NCBI GenBank assembly: GCA_902773455.1
Contig: CACYEW010000233.1
Coordinates: 1-6,726 of the forward strand
Reading direction: 5' to 3'
DNA length: 6,726 nucleotides
From: an uncultured Ruminococcus sp.
GTDB lineage: Bacteria; Bacillota; Clostridia; Oscillospirales; CAG-272
Shown one piece after another: positions 4,782 to 6,726 of the stretch (the stretch's first letter is position 1; the number at the start of each line of letters is the position of its first letter). Below the pieces are notes generated by a model, which saw only the letters and a list, made by a program, of their open reading frames with translations, was not told where the DNA came from and did no database searches. A program made the position numbers and the translations under genes.

Positions 4782-6726
4782 TTGTTTGCCTTCTTTATTC
4801 TTTTTTTCTTTATTGTCACCGCCGCGATCACGGCAGCCGCAGCGGCTGCCGCCGCCGCGCAGATGATCGCGGGGATAAGAACGTTATTTTTCTTATGGGG
4901 CGCTTCGGCGCCGTTCTCCGTACCGGTTTCGGCTTTCGTTGCCGCAGGCGTTTCAGCCGCCGTTTCGGTTTTCGCCGCTTCGGTAATTTCTTCCGTTTCG
5001 GTCACCGGTTCCGTTTCGGTCTCAAATTCCGGCAGGGGATCGCTCGAATACGCGCCGCCTTTTACCGTCCATTTGCGCAGACTGCATACCGTTACGCCGT
5101 ATGCTTCATAAGACGCCGTGACGTGTAAAACCGTCCCGTCCGCGCAAACCTCTTTATACGTCGGAACGGTCACGGTAAACGACGTTTTGCCGACGCCCTT
5201 AGATTCGTCAAACGCCGTGCCGAGGCTTACGGTCTTCGTCTCTTTGTAAAGCACTTTATCGCCGCTTTTTATTTTCAGAGTCACCGGCAGATCGGCGATC
5301 CTTTTGCCCGTGTCGTTTGTAAGCACGACGGGGAGCGTTATTTCTTCGCCGCGCTTCGCCTTTTCGACGAATTTGTTTATCATAACGCCTATGCCGGCAA
5401 AGGCGTCTTTCAACCTTTCTTTCGTATAAGGTCTTATCTGCAAGGCTTTTGCGGTCGATACGTCGGGCGATAAAACGTCCGACGTCACGCCCTTGGCGTC
5501 CGGAAACGACGAGCCGAGCCCGCAGAAGAACAGAATTCCGATATAAGACCGTCCGGACCTGAATTTCTCCACCTGCGCCGCCATGAGATCGGCGTATATT
5601 TCAAGTCTTTCTTCGTTTGTCGCTTTCGGGTACGCAGAGTTCCACGTTCCCGCCGTGCCGGACATTGCCGCCCCTTCGCGGTTGATCCAGTATTCGCCGT
5701 GCTCGTTTATGAGGTACGGATGATTTTTGTAATCCTTGTATCCCCAGCCTATATCGGCGGTCGTGACTATCGGCTGTTTAACGTTCATCGAGTTCAGACC
5801 GCCGATCCCCTGAGCGCCGATTATGTACGGATGGCACTCTATCGGATCGTTTTCTCCGACGGGCGGTCTCCAGCCGTTGTCCCACGGGCGGTGCTGCAGA
5901 TCGTATTCACGTCCGAGTCTTATCATATCGTCGGTAAACGCGGCGTCTCTTCCCTCGTTCTGCGCGTCGAAAACTATAAGCGACGGATGATTTGCTCTTG
6001 CGTCTATCCATGCGTATATCTCGGGCATTATGGATTTTGCCGTGCAGCCGTCGTTATCGCCCCAGACGGGATATTCGTCAAAGATCATCATGCCGGTCTC
6101 GTCGGCTATTTCGAACCATAATTCGGGAGCGTGGCCGAGGTGTGTCCTGAAGCAGAACCATCCGACGTCTTTGAATTCGGAATACAGTTTTCTTACCCAG
6201 TCCTCCTGCCAGACGGTCGTCCCGCATAAAGGATCGTCGAAGTAGCGCTCTATCGCCACGTTCGTGCCGAACAGATATATCTTCTCGCCGTTGAGTCTCG
6301 CGTAGTGCGTTTGAGGATCGAAATCGAACGTTCTCATACCGAATCTTACAAAATACGTATCGGTCGGCGTTCTGACCTCTATTCTGTACAAAAACGGACG
6401 ATCCGGCGTCCAGCGTTTTTCTTTTGTAAAGTTATCGAGTTTTATACCTTGAACGAGCTGTTCTTTACCCGTGATCTTCTTTTTTATCTCTGCGGCTTTT
6501 ACCTCTTCGGAAGACGCCTTGCCGTTTTTGATAACGCCTGCTTCGTAAACCGCAACGGTGATCTCCGTATCGCATTCTTCGTTCAGTCTTATCCTGACGT
6601 CAAGCGTACCGTTCTCGACGTCGGGAGATGTCTGTATCGCTTCGATATACGTTTCACCGGTGAATATCAGCTTAACGGAACCCGTGAAGCCGGGTTCGTC
6701 TTCCGTTGATTCTCCGTCGAACAAAA
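4778..6726 (-). CDS. GH2-type glycoside hydrolase, 5' end cut by the window edge, with C-terminal membrane anchor
   Basis: The frame is open to the right edge. A TTG at 6724 is in frame, but the preserved domain order shows the true start is upstream, so this is a C-terminal part (residues numbered from 6724; 648 visible). GH2 enzymes are retaining hydrolases of beta-galactosides, beta-mannosides or beta-glucuronides. Residues 1 to about 125 are the Ig-like GH2 sandwich (RWTPDRPFLYRIEV). The barrel starts at FGMRTF and LNGEKIYLFGTN, with RTHLGHAPELW and DETGMMIFDEYPVW. Probable acid/base is E257 in DAQNEGRD, probable nucleophile E341 in LINEHGEYW, 84 residues apart. A beta domain (about 455-555) leads to a Thr/Glu linker (566-609), a transmembrane helix (615-638) and the tail KKKRIKKANK. 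No LPxTG is present, so the anchor is the helix, with the enzyme outside. The missing part should hold the signal peptide and sugar-binding domain. Substrate is unknown; active-site surroundings differ from classic GH2. Confidence 0.85.
   Translation of the reverse strand, partial: LFDGESTEDEPGFTGSVKLIFTGETYIEAIQTSPDVENGTLDVRIRLNEECDTEITVAVYEAGVIKNGKASSEEVKAAEIKKKITGKEQLVQGIKLDNFTKEKRWTPDRPFLYRIEVRTPTDTYFVRFGMRTFDFDPQTHYARLNGEKIYLFGTNVAIERYFDDPLCGTTVWQEDWVRKLYSEFKDVGWFCFRTHLGHAPELWFEIADETGMMIFDEYPVWGDNDGCTAKSIMPEIYAWIDARANHPSLIVFDAQNEGRDAAFTDDMIRLGREYDLQHRPWDNGWRPPVGENDPIECHPYIIGAQGIGGLNSMNVKQPIVTTADIGWGYKDYKNHPYLINEHGEYWINREGAAMSGTAGTWNSAYPKATNEERLEIYADLMAAQVEKFRSGRSYIGILFFCGLGSSFPDAKGVTSDVLSPDVSTAKALQIRPYTKERLKDAFAGIGVMINKFVEKAKRGEEITLPVVLTNDTGKRIADLPVTLKIKSGDKVLYKETKTVSLGTAFDESKGVGKTSFTVTVPTYKEVCADGTVLHVTASYEAYGVTVCSLRKWTVKGGAYSSDPLPEFETETEPVTETEEITEAAKTETAAETPAATKAETGTENGAEAPHKKNNVLIPAIICAAAAAAAAAVIAAVTIKKKRIKKANK
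4789..4794 (-). promoter_or_regulatory. Ribosome binding site of the GH3 gene, inside the GH2 coding region
   Basis: The minus strand reads AGAAGG, then seven bases, then ATG at 4781. It lies within the last codons of the GH2 gene, in an A-rich stretch encoding the Lys/Arg tail. Together with the ATGA stop/start overlap it points to translational coupling of GH2 and GH3, and it supports this start, which also gives a proper signal peptide. Confidence 0.75.
4811..4882 (-). other. C-terminal transmembrane anchor of the GH2 protein, with a nine-alanine run
   Basis: Residues 615-638 are uncharged and hydrophobic (VLIPAIIC, nine Ala, VIAAVTI), flanked by HKKNN before and KKKRIKK after. The positive charges after the helix fit a stop-transfer anchor with the tail inside the cell and the enzyme outside. 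The helix core is unusually alanine-rich for its length, so its hydrophobicity is moderate. Confidence 0.8.
4831..4851. repeat. Perfect 10-bp inverted repeat with a one-base centre, in the GH2 anchor coding region
   Basis: CGGCAGCCGC at 4831-4840 is the exact reverse complement of 4842-4851, around a single A at 4841. In the minus-strand message this could fold as a very GC-rich hairpin (about nine pairs with a three-base loop) ending some 50 bases before the GH3 start. The bases after it in the message are A-rich, not U-rich, so it is not an intrinsic terminator. It may simply result from alanine codons. Confidence 0.6.
4898..5029 (-). other. Thr/Glu/Ala-rich linker of the GH2 protein
   Basis: Residues about 566-609 are almost only Thr, Glu, Ala and Pro, and have no hydrophobic core. 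The segment is a low-complexity, probably disordered spacer between the last beta domain and the membrane helix, of the kind seen in cell-surface proteins of Gram-positive bacteria. A similar linker follows the lipidated cysteine of the neighbouring GH3 protein. Confidence 0.8.

Noticed and set aside
4782..4851. GC-rich hairpin next to a T-rich stretch, looking like a terminator
   Set aside because: The T-run is on the plus strand before the hairpin; in the minus-strand message the hairpin is followed by A-rich sequence, and the GH3 gene starts right after. Orientation excludes an intrinsic terminator in either direction.
4782..5111. Plus-strand frame starting with a hydrophobic, alanine-rich stretch like a signal peptide
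   Set aside because: The hydrophobic start is the antisense of the Lys/Arg tail and polyalanine anchor of the GH2 protein, so the resemblance is a by-product.
6722..6724. TTG as the start codon of the GH2 gene
   Set aside because: The reading frame continues to the window edge, and the protein would lack a signal peptide and the GH2 sugar-binding domain although it carries an extracellular-type C-terminal anchor. The codon is most likely an internal leucine.

Overview
The window is a single gene cluster read right to left (minus strand): three genes for carbohydrate-active enzymes packed head to tail with no real gaps. In transcription order they are (1) a glycoside hydrolase family 2 (GH2)-type protein whose 5' end lies beyond the right edge, held in the membrane by a C-terminal segment; (2) a complete 1095-residue GH3 beta-glucosidase-type lipoprotein with two discoidin/CBM32-like modules at its C-terminus; (3) a GH36-type alpha-galactosidase without a signal peptide, whose 3' end lies beyond the left edge.

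Layout: 6726-4778 GH2; 4781-1494 GH3; 1481-1 GH36. The GH2 stop and GH3 start overlap by four bases (ATGA). The GH3 stop overlaps the ribosome binding site of GH36, with 12 bases between stop and next start. This spacing implies one polycistronic message with translational coupling. No promoter, terminator, RNA gene, CRISPR array or mobile element is visible. The promoter presumably lies upstream of GH2, outside the window. Both strands were read; the plus-strand open frames, some over 250 codons, are shadows of these three genes.

Organism: inferred to be a Gram-positive anaerobe of the Clostridia (Oscillospiraceae or a related gut/rumen lineage). The grounds are AGGAG-type ribosome binding sites, a lipoprotein signal of the MKKR...GC type, Thr/Glu-rich surface linkers, a C-terminal transmembrane anchor with a Lys/Arg tail, and moderately GC-rich codon use. 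Only protein style supports this; there is no marker gene in the window.

How the genes may work together (inference): the GH2 and GH3 proteins would act on the outer face of the membrane, trimming beta-linked (GH2, GH3) sugars from a plant or host glycan. The GH36 enzyme, apparently cytoplasmic, would remove alpha-galactose from imported oligosaccharides. No transporter or regulator lies in the window, so the actual substrate cannot be read from it. The points most worth a second look are the divergent active-site context of the GH2 protein, the unassigned N-terminal domain and divergent first C-terminal module of the GH3 protein, and a perfect 10-bp inverted repeat in the GH2 membrane-anchor coding sequence just upstream of the GH3 start.
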